The notes below the pieces were generated by a model. That model ran no database searches, was not told where the DNA came from, and saw only the letters and a list, made by a program, of their open reading frames with translations. From Azospirillum rugosum (GTDB lineage: Bacteria; Pseudomonadota; Alphaproteobacteria; Azospirillales; Azospirillaceae), in the NCBI RefSeq assembly GCF_017876155.1, contig NZ_JAGINP010000028.1:1-64000 (forward strand): a stretch of DNA of 64,000 nucleotides. Direction: 5' to 3'. Both the position numbers and the translations under genes were made by a program. Numbering within the stretch: the first letter of the stretch is position 1; the number at the start of each line of letters is the position of its first letter. This document shows positions 42,643-50,602 of the stretch, in pieces.

Positions 42643-43686
42643 ATGATCCGTTTGCCTCGCCTGAACCTCGACGGCTTTACGATGGCGCTGGCGGCGACGG
42701 TCGGGCTCGCGACGCTGCTCCCCGTGCAGGGCGAGGCGGCGGAGGGGATGCATTGGCTGGCGGGCGGTGCCATCGCGCTGCTGTTCTTCCTGCACGGCGC
42801 CCGCCTGCCGCGCGAGGAGGTGATCGCCGGCATCGCCCATTGGCGGCTGCACCTGCTGATCCTGTCCCTGACCTACGTCGCCTTCCCGCTGATCGGCTGG
42901 CTGGTGGTGGCGACGATGCCGGCCAGCCTGCTGCCGCCCGCGCTGGCGATGGGCGTGCAGTTCCTCTGCCTGCTGCCCTCCACAGTGCAATCCTCCATCG
43001 CCTTCACCTCGATGGCGCGCGGCAACGTGGCGGCGGCGGTGTGCAGCTCCACCCTGTCCAACATCGGCGGCATCCTGGTGACGCCGCTGCTGGTCGCGCT
43101 GTTCCTGAAGGTGCAGGGGGCCGGGCTGTCGCTCGACACGATCGGGACCATCGCGGCGCAGCTGCTGCTACCCTTCGTCCTTGGCCAGCTGCTGCGCCCC
43201 TGGGTCGGCGGCTGGGCGGCGCGGCACAAGACGCTGCTGAAGTTCACCGACCGCGGGTCGATCCTGCTGGTCGTCTATCTGGCCTTCAGCGAGGCGGTGG
43301 CGAACGGGCTGTGGCATCAGGTGCCGCCGCAGTCGCTGGCCGTGCTGCTGGCGATCGACTGCATCATCCTGGCGGTTTTCCTGGGCGGCAGCACGTTGCT
43401 CACCCGGCGTCTCGGCTTCTCGAAGGCGGACGAGACCGCGATCGTCTTCTGCGGGTCGAAGAAGTCGCTGGTCAGCGGCGTGCCGATGGCCGGGGTGCTG
43501 TTCTCCCCGGCCACGGCGGGGCTGGTGCTGCTGCCGGTGATGCTGTTCCACCAGATCCAGCTGATGGCCTGCGCCGTCCTCGCCCGCCGCTACGCCGACG
43601 CGGCCGAGGCCCTGGATCCGGAGCCCGCGGAACCGGCCCCGCAGGCGCGGATCGCCGCCACCGCCCAGCCGCTGGGCCGGACCTAA
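42643..43686 (+). CDS. SBF-like (bile acid:sodium symporter family) transporter
   Basis: A 347-aa membrane protein with about ten hydrophobic segments. Features of the SBF_like/YfeH branch: AGGAIALLFFLHGARLPREE, FLCLLPSTVQSSIAFTSMARGN, ALCSS-type crossover helix (AAAVCSSTLSNIGGI), and the second crossover FCGSKKSLVSGVPMA. Related proteins move organic anions with sodium. ATG 42643 matches the family start; residues read further upstream look non-coding. It converges on the M24 gene (3-nt gap). Whether it serves the neighbouring nic cluster is unknown. Confidence 0.88.
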   Translation: MIRLPRLNLDGFTMALAATVGLATLLPVQGEAAEGMHWLAGGAIALLFFLHGARLPREEVIAGIAHWRLHLLILSLTYVAFPLIGWLVVATMPASLLPPALAMGVQFLCLLPSTVQSSIAFTSMARGNVAAAVCSSTLSNIGGILVTPLLVALFLKVQGAGLSLDTIGTIAAQLLLPFVLGQLLRPWVGGWAARHKTLLKFTDRGSILLVVYLAFSEAVANGLWHQVPPQSLAVLLAIDCIILAVFLGGSTLLTRRLGFSKADETAIVFCGSKKSLVSGVPMAGVLFSPATAGLVLLPVMLFHQIQLMACAVLARRYADAAEALDPEPAEPAPQARIAATAQPLGRT

Positions 43687-43689
43687 AAA

Positions 43690-44841
43690 CTACGCCACGA
43701 ACAGGCACCGGGCGGTCTGCGTCAGCCGCTCGGCGCCATGGTCGGTGACCAGGATCGTCTCGCTGAAGGCGATGCCCCAGGCCGACACGTACATGTGGAA
43801 GGTCATGCCCGTCTCCAGTACCCAGTCGGAGGTCGGCAGGAAGACGCGCGTGAAGTCGCTGGTGCGCGGCGTCGAGGGCGGGTAGTGGCCCAGCGTGTAG
43901 CCGGTGACGTTGACGTAGCTGTCGCGCAGACCCGCGCCGAGGATCCCCTCGCGGGCGATGGCGTCGACCTCCCGCGCCCGGGTGCCCGGCCGCATCGCGG
44001 CGAACTGCGCGTCCTGGATGCGGATCAACGTTTCGGCGGTGTGCCGCTGCTCGTCGGTCGGCGCGCCGATGGCCGCCGGGCGCATCAGGCGGGCGCCGTA
44101 GCCGTTGACGGTGGGGATCAGCTCCAGGTGCAGGATCTCCCCGGCGCTCATCGCCCGGCTGTGCAGGTGGCCGTGCAGGAAGCCCAGCCCAGTCCCGGCG
44201 GTGATCGGCCCGGCGCGCCCGGTGTCGGCGCCCAGCCGGACGAAGGCGTGGCTGGCCGCGGCGGCGGCGTCGCGCTCGCTCTTGCCCACGCCCGCCACGG
44301 CGATGGCCTCGGCCATGGCGAGGTCGGCGATGGAGGCCGCCTTGCGGATGTAGGCGATCTCCGTCACCGACTTGCGCGCCCGCAGCACGTCCAGGACGCC
44401 CGAGAAATCAACGAAGCGGGCATCCGGCAGGGCCGCCTGGAGCGCGCGGAAGCGGCGCACCGTCATGCAGTAGGAATCCTCGTCCAGCCCGAGGCGCGCG
44501 CCGGCCCAGCCGTTCCGCCGCAGCGTGTCCGCCAGCACCGCGACCGGGTCCTCCCAGTCGGCGAAGGCGACGTGGCGCGTCAGCCAGGTGTGTTCCTGGA
44601 AGGGGGCGACGTCGATGGCGCGCAGCACCATCACCGGCTCGGCATCCAGCGGCACGAGGCAGGCGCGGTGCATGGTCTCCGACGGGCCGAAGCCGGTCAG
44701 GTAGGACAGGAACTCCGTCTGGTCGACGAGCAGGACATCGACGCCGCGCGCCTGCATCTGCGCGCGCACCGCCGTCAGACGCGATTCATACTCGGCGGTC
44801 GTGAAGAGGAGCGAGGTCGGCTCCGCGTTGGCTCGGGGCAT
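43690..44841 (-). CDS. M24-family hydrolase of the creatinase/ectoine hydrolase (DoeA-like) type
   Basis: A 383-aa pita-bread-fold protein with a creatinase N-terminal domain (YESRLTAVRAQMQARGVDVLLV) and an M24 domain. Three of the five canonical metal ligands are missing: the D-x-D region reads LELIPTVNGYGARLMRP, and the first Glu region reads MTFHMYVSAWG. The GH histidine (YTLGHYPP) and last Glu (FSETILVT) remain. This pattern is close to metal-independent creatinase and to ectoine hydrolase, which cut C-N bonds. It is the last gene on this strand after the nic block and TetR gene, 123 nt downstream of the latter. No other ectoine genes are near, so the substrate is open. Confidence 0.85.
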   Translation of the reverse strand: MPRANAEPTSLLFTTAEYESRLTAVRAQMQARGVDVLLVDQTEFLSYLTGFGPSETMHRACLVPLDAEPVMVLRAIDVAPFQEHTWLTRHVAFADWEDPVAVLADTLRRNGWAGARLGLDEDSYCMTVRRFRALQAALPDARFVDFSGVLDVLRARKSVTEIAYIRKAASIADLAMAEAIAVAGVGKSERDAAAAASHAFVRLGADTGRAGPITAGTGLGFLHGHLHSRAMSAGEILHLELIPTVNGYGARLMRPAAIGAPTDEQRHTAETLIRIQDAQFAAMRPGTRAREVDAIAREGILGAGLRDSYVNVTGYTLGHYPPSTPRTSDFTRVFLPTSDWVLETGMTFHMYVSAWGIAFSETILVTDHGAERLTQTARCLFVA

Positions 44842-44964
44842 TCTCGGCTTTCGACGATGGGTTTTGATGCGGGAAATGGCATGGCGCGGGCGGGGAAGGG
44901 CATGCCCACGCGCTACGGCCGCAGCGCGCGGCCGGCCGCATCGTCGAACAGGATGTCCGCCGGA

Positions 44965-45765
44965 TCAAGCGGTTGTTGCGCCGGCCTTTGTGACCTTGGG
45001 CTTCCGCTTCTTCGGTGCCGCCGGCTTGGGCGGGCTTTCCGGCACGGTCGGGGCGGGGGCCACCATGCCCGCGGTGACGAAGCTGCTGATGGCCGTCATG
45101 ATCTCCTCCGGGTCGTCCGGGTTGCAGACGCCGCGGGCCATCTCCTCCAGCCGGTGGGTGTCGGAGAAGGCGTAGAGATAGGCGCCGATCATCAGCGTGA
45201 TGCGCCAGTAGACGTCGCGTTCCGACAGGTGCGGCAAAGCCTCGCGCAGCGCGTCGGCGTAGGCGCGGGTGGACTCGTCGTAGGCCTGGTTGCGCAGCTT
45301 GTAGGAGATTTCCGGCGGTTCGGTGTGCAGGCGGGCGTGCAGCCGCATGAAGGTGCGTCCGCCGTCCGTCTCCCGCATCGACAGGGCCGGCCTCAGGAAG
45401 GCGTGGACGATGTCCGGGACCGACAGCGGCTTTCCGGAGCGGCGCAGCGCGTCCAGCCGCTGGAGGCGGTCGTCGGCGATCTGCCGGCCGCGCCGCAGGA
45501 AGACCTCCTCGAACAGGCCGTTCTTGGAGCCGAAGTAATAGTTGATCAGCGCCTGGGTGACGTTGGCCCGCTCCGCGACGTTGCGCAGGCTGGTGCCGGC
45601 GTAGCCGAGTGCCGCGAACTCCACCTCCGCCGCGTCGAGGATCGCGTCGCGCACGTGGCTGGTGCCTTCCGGCCGGCCGGGACCGGCCCGCCGCCGCGGC
45701 GCCCCCTCGGAGGGGGCGTCGGAGGAGGACGGGTCGTCCCGGGATGTGGTCTTCGCCTGGCTCAT
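44965..45765 (-). CDS. TetR/AcrR family transcriptional regulator (nic cluster)
   Basis: A 266-aa regulator. The helix-turn-helix lies about residues 38-85 (ILDAAEVEFAALGYAGTSLR, then VAERANVTQALINYYFGSKNGLFEEVF). The C-terminal domain is all-helical, followed by a Pro/Lys-rich tail (PPKPAAPKKRKPKVTKAG). An N-terminal disordered stretch rich in Ser, Pro and Arg precedes the HTH. ATG 45765 is used; the in-frame TTG 45789 is weaker. It lies 55 nt behind nicF on the same strand. In Pseudomonas putida the nic genes are controlled by a TetR protein (NicS) and a MarR protein (NicR), so control of the nic block is a fair inference. Confidence 0.88.
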   Translation of the reverse strand: MSQAKTTSRDDPSSSDAPSEGAPRRRAGPGRPEGTSHVRDAILDAAEVEFAALGYAGTSLRNVAERANVTQALINYYFGSKNGLFEEVFLRRGRQIADDRLQRLDALRRSGKPLSVPDIVHAFLRPALSMRETDGGRTFMRLHARLHTEPPEISYKLRNQAYDESTRAYADALREALPHLSERDVYWRITLMIGAYLYAFSDTHRLEEMARGVCNPDDPEEIMTAISSFVTAGMVAPAPTVPESPPKPAAPKKRKPKVTKAGATTA

Positions 45766-45820
45766 TCTCAACGCTGCGTCTCTTCCCAATCCCTCACCAT
45801 ACCACCGTCCCCCGCGCGGC

Positions 45821-46435
45821 TCACAGCGCGAGGATGCGCTCTGCCGGAACGACGTCGCCGTATTTCTGGGCGATGTCGAACAGGTTGGCCTCGTGCGGGC
45901 CGATGGCCCGGTCGCCGACGCAGTCCGCCATGATCACTGGCCGGAAGCCGTGGCACATGGCGTCCACGACGCTGGCCCGCACGCAGCCGCTGGTCGTCGC
46001 ACCGGCGATGAGAAGTGTCTCGACGCCGCGCTGAGTCAACCAGGGCGCCAGCCCGGTGCCGAAGAAGGCGGACGGGACGGTCTTGCGGACCACCAGTTCG
46101 CCCTCCACCGGCGTCAGCTCCGGCACGATGGCGCTGATGGCCGCGTGCTCGGTCAGCGTCTGCATGCCCGGCACCTTGATCGAGAAGATGTTCCCGTCGG
46201 AACCGTCATCGGCGTAGACGATCCGGCTGTGCGCCACCTTCCAGCCGCGCTTGCGCGCCTTGGCCAGGACCTCTTTCGTGCGTGCGATGGCCGGCGGGAT
46301 GTTGCCGCCGCCGAACACCGCCGGGTCGGCGAAGCCGTTGACGAAATCGACGATCAGCAAGCCGATCTGCCCCTGGATGCCCAGCGACCGGCCGAAGCCC
46401 TGGCGCTCGTAGACCTGCGTTTCTGCGGTGCTCAT
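45821..46435 (-). CDS. nicF: Maleamate amidohydrolase
   Basis: A 204-aa cysteine hydrolase that converts maleamate to maleate and ammonia. The full catalytic triad is present: Asp30 (LLIVDFVNGF), Lys118 (VVRKTVPSAF) and Cys151 (ATTSGCVRAS). It is related to N-carbamoylsarcosine amidase, but its position directly behind nicX (ATGA overlap at 46432-46435) and next to nicD and nicE fixes the role. Confidence 0.93.
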   Translation of the reverse strand: MSTAETQVYERQGFGRSLGIQGQIGLLIVDFVNGFADPAVFGGGNIPPAIARTKEVLAKARKRGWKVAHSRIVYADDGSDGNIFSIKVPGMQTLTEHAAISAIVPELTPVEGELVVRKTVPSAFFGTGLAPWLTQRGVETLLIAGATTSGCVRASVVDAMCHGFRPVIMADCVGDRAIGPHEANLFDIAQKYGDVVPAERILAL

Positions 46436-47478
46436 GCCGGTTCCTTCTGGGCGAGAATCTTGCCGTCGCGCACGACCTCGCGGCCGTCCAGCGCCACGGT
46501 GCAGTTGCGCATGGGGATGTCGATGTGGCAGGCGGTGACGCGCGATCCGCCGGCCTCGTTGTTGGGGCCGAGCGAGAACAGGAAGTTCCCGGCGAAGGCG
46601 CGGGCGTCCATGCCCAGCGTCTGCTCCCGGTCGTAGAGGCCGAGCGTCGACCAGCGCGCGCGGGCCTGCGTTCCCCAGCCGACGTGGGAGATGGCGTAGG
46701 CCTCCGGGTCGTCGAAGGCGTCCATGTAGTCGTTCAGCAGGTCGGCGTCCAAGCCGCCGGTGATGGCGGTGACGAAGCCGTTCTCCACCGTCATCTCGAT
46801 CTGCGAGGTCAGGTAGGACTTCATCGGCAGCAGGATGTCCCCCCGGTCCAGCACGATGCGGCCGCTCGCCTTGCCCTCGTTGGGGAAGGTGAAGCTGAAG
46901 CCGCTCGGCCAGTGGTCCCAACGGCCGGGCTCGTCCACGAAGCCGTATTCCTGGACGACCGGGAACTCCCCGATGGGCAGGCGCAGGTCGGTGCCGGCCT
47001 TGGAGGTGACGCGCATCTCCTTCGCGGCCTTCAGGAGTGCTGCGGCCTCGCCGACGGTCGCCTTGTCCTCCAGGCTGGGGAGCAGGCGGACCAGCACCTC
47101 CGGCGGTTCGACGGCCAGCAGGATCTTCGTGCCGCTCTCCAGGATCTCCATCTGCTCCGGCGAGAAGAGCAGGGTCATCAGGTCCAGGACGAGGTCGCTT
47201 TCCTTCAGCGCCGCCATGGCGGCGCGGTTGCCGGTCAGCGGCGTGGTGCCGAGATAGGCGAGGCTGTCGCGGCTGTGGGCGAACTCCGCGTTCACCGGCG
47301 GCAGGTCCAGCCGGTTGACCCGCGCGCCCAGGTTCCCGGCGGCGATCAAGGCGGTGCGCAGGGTCTGCGGGTGGGTGCTGTCGCTGGTCAGCACAGTCAC
47401 CACGTCCTGCGGCTTCAGCTTGGAGAGGGTCAGGACATGGGTCCAGGCGCGGACCATGTCGGCGTCGCTGACGGCCAT
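46432..47478 (-). CDS. nicX: 2,5-dihydroxypyridine 5,6-dioxygenase
   Basis: A 348-aa non-haem iron dioxygenase that opens the ring of 2,5-dihydroxypyridine to N-formylmaleamate. It is related to M29 aminopeptidases. His265 (ISHVGWG), His318 and Asp320 (CHIDIP) fall at exactly the positions of the iron ligands reported for P. putida NicX. Long stretches such as ILLAVEPPEVL, YGFVDEPGRWDHWPSGF and GMDARAFAGNFLFS match my memory of the family. Overlaps nicF by 4 nt; nicD ends 28 nt upstream. Confidence 0.95.
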   Translation of the reverse strand: MAVSDADMVRAWTHVLTLSKLKPQDVVTVLTSDSTHPQTLRTALIAAGNLGARVNRLDLPPVNAEFAHSRDSLAYLGTTPLTGNRAAMAALKESDLVLDLMTLLFSPEQMEILESGTKILLAVEPPEVLVRLLPSLEDKATVGEAAALLKAAKEMRVTSKAGTDLRLPIGEFPVVQEYGFVDEPGRWDHWPSGFSFTFPNEGKASGRIVLDRGDILLPMKSYLTSQIEMTVENGFVTAITGGLDADLLNDYMDAFDDPEAYAISHVGWGTQARARWSTLGLYDREQTLGMDARAFAGNFLFSLGPNNEAGGSRVTACHIDIPMRNCTVALDGREVVRDGKILAQKEPA

Positions 47479-47506
47479 GGGTGCTCCCTTTCTGTATGCG
47501 GTCAGG

Positions 47507-48313
47507 TCAAACCGGGGTGCCGAGGAAATCGCCGAAGGCGCGGTAGAAGCCCTCTTCGTCGTCCCACGGGATCATGTGCCCGGCACCCGCCACGCGGACG
47601 GTGCGGATGGCGGGCTGGAGGTCGCGGATCTCCGCCTCGTCCTCCGGCAGGATCACGGTGGCGCCGCCGGCGATCATCAGCAGCGACGGGCAGGTCAGCC
47701 GTGGGAAGTCGGCGTGAATGTCGTCGGTCTGGAAGGCCTCGAAGGCGGTGACGATGGCCCGCTCGTCGCAGGTGTGCAGCCACTCCGCGCGCAGGCGCAG
47801 CTGCTCGTCGGTCCAGGTCGGGCAGAAGGGCCGCATGGCCTCCAGGTCGGCCCCCTTGGTCATCAGGCGGATGGAGTCCACGTACCAGGGCAGCTGCGCC
47901 GGATAGGGGCGGCGGTCGGGGCCGGACACGGGGGGATCGACCATCACCAGCCGGGCCGGCGTGGCGCCGTGCCGGCTGACCGCGCGCAGGCCGATGCGGG
48001 CGCCCATGCTGTGGCCGACCAGCGCGTAATCCCGGAGGCCCAGCGCCTCGGCGAAGGCCGCGACGTCGGCGGCCATGGCGTCCAGGCCGTAGTCGAGCGT
48101 GTCCGACGCTTCCGACAGGCCGCGGCCGCGGACGTCCAGCACGTAGGTGTCGAAGTTGCGGCCGAACCGCTCCCCCACGAAGCCCCAGGTGACGGCCGGG
48201 CTGGTGATGCCCGGCACGATGATGACGGGGCGGCCTTTCCCACCATAGCGCAGGTAATGCTGGCGGATGCCGTTGGCGCGGACGTTGGCGCCGTACCGGT
48301 AGGTGCTGGTCAT
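47507..48313 (-). CDS. nicD: N-formylmaleamate deformylase
   Basis: A 268-aa alpha/beta hydrolase releasing formate from N-formylmaleamate to give maleamate. Catalytic residues Ser102 (VGHSMGAR), Asp126 (VMVDPPVSG) and His246 (AGAGHMIPWD) lie one residue beyond those described for P. putida NicD. The length is standard and the order nicE-nicD-nicX-nicF is compact, with 14- and 28-nt gaps. Confidence 0.94.
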   Translation of the reverse strand: MTSTYRYGANVRANGIRQHYLRYGGKGRPVIIVPGITSPAVTWGFVGERFGRNFDTYVLDVRGRGLSEASDTLDYGLDAMAADVAAFAEALGLRDYALVGHSMGARIGLRAVSRHGATPARLVMVDPPVSGPDRRPYPAQLPWYVDSIRLMTKGADLEAMRPFCPTWTDEQLRLRAEWLHTCDERAIVTAFEAFQTDDIHADFPRLTCPSLLMIAGGATVILPEDEAEIRDLQPAIRTVRVAGAGHMIPWDDEEGFYRAFGDFLGTPV

Positions 48314-48327
48314 GGTCGGACCCTTCC

Positions 48328-49083
48328 TCAGTAGGCGCCGGAGAGCAGCGCGCCGGCGCCCGGCACGACCGTCTTCAGGTCGAGCGCCTTCAGCATGGCG
48401 TAGGTCGTGGCGACCGCCGCGGTGACCACCGGCTTGCCGGTCATCGCTTCCACCTGCGGGATGGCGGGCAGCGACGGCATCTGCACGCAGGCCGACAGGA
48501 CGACCGCGTCCACGTTGGACGTCTCCATGCCGGCGACGATCTGCGGCAGGCGGGCCGGATCGTGGCGGCCGACCTCCAGGTTGTCGGGGATCTCCAGCGC
48601 GCGCCAGTCCACGACCTGCACGCCTTCATGCTCGATGTAATCGACGACGAGCTGGGTCAGCGGCTTCATGTAGGGGGCGACCAGCGCGATGCGCTTCGCC
48701 CCGATAACGTGCAGCGCGTCGACCAGCGCGCCGGCGCTGGTGATGACCGGGGCGGCGCCGCCATTCTCCACCGTGCGGGAATGCAGCCGCTCCTGCGAGA
48801 CGCGGTGGTAGCCCTTGCCTATGGACATGATCGCGACGAGGCAGGCGTAGCCCAGCACGTCCACGCGGGCGTCGGACAGCTCCAGGGCGCAGCGGTCGGA
48901 CTCCGCGTCCATGGCCGCCAGCTCCTCCTTCTTCACCGTCTTCATCCGCATGCGGCTGGAATGGAAGGTGAAGCGCGTGCCGTGCGCCAGCGCGTGCGCG
49001 GTCAGCATCGCCGGGATCTCCGTCTCCATGGTCGTGTTGGAGCTGGGGACGATCTGGCCGATGCGGTGGGTCTTGATGGTCAT
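48328..49083 (-). CDS. nicE: Maleate cis-trans isomerase
   Basis: A 251-aa Asp/Glu-racemase-fold enzyme that isomerises maleate to fumarate, the last step of the pathway. Two cysteines are in place: Cys81 (LGYACLVAIM) and Cys199 (VVLSACVQMPS). The opening RIGQIVPSSNTTMETEIPAM and ending VVPGAGALLSGAY are characteristic. ATG 49083 matches the family start; an upstream in-frame region is derived from the CACAAAG repeat and is probably not translated. Confidence 0.95.
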   Translation of the reverse strand: MTIKTHRIGQIVPSSNTTMETEIPAMLTAHALAHGTRFTFHSSRMRMKTVKKEELAAMDAESDRCALELSDARVDVLGYACLVAIMSIGKGYHRVSQERLHSRTVENGGAAPVITSAGALVDALHVIGAKRIALVAPYMKPLTQLVVDYIEHEGVQVVDWRALEIPDNLEVGRHDPARLPQIVAGMETSNVDAVVLSACVQMPSLPAIPQVEAMTGKPVVTAAVATTYAMLKALDLKTVVPGAGALLSGAY

Positions 49084-49140
49084 GGTTGATCTTCTTCGAT
49101 CGGGTTGCGGCTGGCCGGGAAGGTGTCGCAAGGGTTGGGA

Positions 49141-49262
49141 TTCACAACAAAGACACAAAGTCACAAAGAATTTCACAAAGGACTTTTCGAGCGCTCGGAT
49201 TGTCCAAACAAAGCCGAGTTCTTTGTGATCTTCTTTGTGTCCTTTGTGTCTTTGTGGTGAAA
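49141..49262. repeat. Long CACAAAG-rich inverted repeat between nicC-like gene and nicE
   Basis: The left arm (49141-49180) holds four CACAAAG-like units (ACAAAG with short spacers). The right arm (49221-49262) holds four CTTTGTG-like units in mirror order, ending GGTGAA opposite TTCACA. About 40 nt separate the arms and contain a second small palindrome, CGAGCGCTCG (49188-49197). Together they can fold into an imperfect hairpin of about 40 bp, in a gap of only 208 nt inside the nic operon. AT-rich compared with the surroundings. Confidence 0.9.
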
Positions 49263-49291
49263 ATCCTTCGCAATGCCTAAGGTCGGCGAAC

Positions 49292-50515
49292 TTAAGCGGC
49301 CAGTTCGGGCTTGGCGGCGACGTTGGGGCGGAAGGCGCGGGCGTCGTACTGGTAGACCCAGTTGGCCTGGATGCCGGTGGCCTGCGGGTTGAACAGGCCG
49401 CGCACCCAATAGACGAAGTCGCGCTTGGCCTGGGCGAGCGGGGAGGGCAGGTGGTAGGTCCGGCCGCGCTCCCGCGCTTCCAACTGCACGCGGCTGGTGC
49501 GCGGCAGGCGCTCCGCCTCGTAGTCGCGCAGCGCCGAGGCCACGTCGCGGCCGTGGCCCTTCAGGGATTCGGCCAGCACATAGGCGTCCTCGATCGCCAT
49601 GGCGGCGCCCTGCGACAGGAAGGGCAGCATGGGGTGGGCGGCGTCGCCCATCAGCGTCACGCGGCCCTTGGACCAGGTCTGCATCGGGTCGCGGTCGAAC
49701 AGGCCCCACTTGTAGACCTGATCCACCCTTTGGAAGAGCGTCTCCACGTTGCGGTGCCAGCCGCGGAAGGCGTTCAGCATCTCCTCCTTGCTGCTGGGGG
49801 CGTTCCAGGACTCCTCCACCCACTCCTTCGTCTCGGCCACCGCGACGATGTTCACGGCCTTGCCGCCGCGCACGTAATAGGTCACGACGTGGCTGTGCGG
49901 GCCGAACCAGAAGGAGCTGTCGGGGCTGACGAAGTCCACCACACCGTCGACCGGCACCACGGCGCGGTAGCACATGTGGCCGGTGAAGCGCGGCGCCTCC
50001 TCCCCGAACAGGGCGGAGCGGACGACGGAGCGCACGCCGTCGGCGCCGACGATCAGGTCGGCCTCGAACTCGCTGCCGTCGCTGAAGGTGGCGACGGCGG
50101 TGTCCTTCTCCTGCCGGATGCCGGTGCCGCTGACTCCGAAGGTCGCCACGGACTCAGGGACCAGCGTCGCCAGGATGGCGTGCAGGTCGGCGCGGTGGAT
50201 GTGGATGAAGGGCGCGTCGTACAGCACCGGGCAGGTGTCGATCAGCGGCGTCCGGAAGCTCTCCCGCGCGGTCTTCCAGTTGCGGCCGACCAGCGCCTTG
50301 GGCAGGAATCCGGCCTTCAGCATCGGGTCGAGCAGGCCCAGCGACTTGATGACCTTCACGGCGTTGGGGGTCATCTGGATGCCGGCGCCGATCTCGCCGA
50401 AGCCCGGCGCGCGCTCGAACAGGCGCACCTCGAAGCCGCGCTGGAGCAGGCTGCCCGCAAGCGCCACGCCGCCGATGCCGCCGCCGACGATGCCGATACG
50501 CAGTGTCTTTCGCAC
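49292..50515 (-). CDS. nicC: FAD-dependent monooxygenase, 6-hydroxynicotinate 3-monooxygenase (NicC)-like
   Basis: A 407-aa class A flavin monooxygenase. FAD motifs: GIVGGGIGGVALAG (8-21), LIVGADGVRS (154-163) and LMGDAAHPMLPFLSQGA (288-304). GTG 50515 has AGGAGG just upstream. By context it should convert 6-hydroxynicotinate to 2,5-dihydroxypyridine with decarboxylation, feeding NicX. Two active-site histidines that I recall for P. putida NicC, His47 and His302, are Gln47 and Phe299 here; the tyrosine region (TYYVRG, 212-217) is kept. So this may be a divergent NicC or act on a different pyridine or hydroxybenzoate. The symbol is given from context and is less certain than for the other nic genes. 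Confidence 0.78.
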   Translation of the reverse strand: MRKTLRIGIVGGGIGGVALAGSLLQRGFEVRLFERAPGFGEIGAGIQMTPNAVKVIKSLGLLDPMLKAGFLPKALVGRNWKTARESFRTPLIDTCPVLYDAPFIHIHRADLHAILATLVPESVATFGVSGTGIRQEKDTAVATFSDGSEFEADLIVGADGVRSVVRSALFGEEAPRFTGHMCYRAVVPVDGVVDFVSPDSSFWFGPHSHVVTYYVRGGKAVNIVAVAETKEWVEESWNAPSSKEEMLNAFRGWHRNVETLFQRVDQVYKWGLFDRDPMQTWSKGRVTLMGDAAHPMLPFLSQGAAMAIEDAYVLAESLKGHGRDVASALRDYEAERLPRTSRVQLEARERGRTYHLPSPLAQAKRDFVYWVRGLFNPQATGIQANWVYQYDARAFRPNVAAKPELAA

Positions 50516-50549
50516 TCTTGCCTCCTGAACTCGGACTGCGGCCGAATTT

Positions 50550-50576
50550 AATCGGCCGATTGTTTAATTGATGGGG
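50550..50576. promoter_or_regulatory. Candidate operator upstream of the nicC-like gene
   Basis: A perfect 12-bp palindrome AATCGGCCGATT (50550-50561), then GTTT and AATTGATGGGG. A closely related site, ATACGGCCAATT followed directly by AATTATGGGG, occurs at 55347-55368 upstream of livJ. It starts 35 nt upstream of the GTG start, in the 87-nt gap behind livF. Confidence 0.5.
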
Positions 50577-50602
50577 CTCGCGGGGGCTGCGCCGTCGCCC
50601 AC

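Noticed and set aside
49141..49262. CACAAAG units as a CRISPR array
   Set aside because: Units are only about 7 nt, spacers are 2-4 nt, the arms mirror each other, and no cas gene is present.
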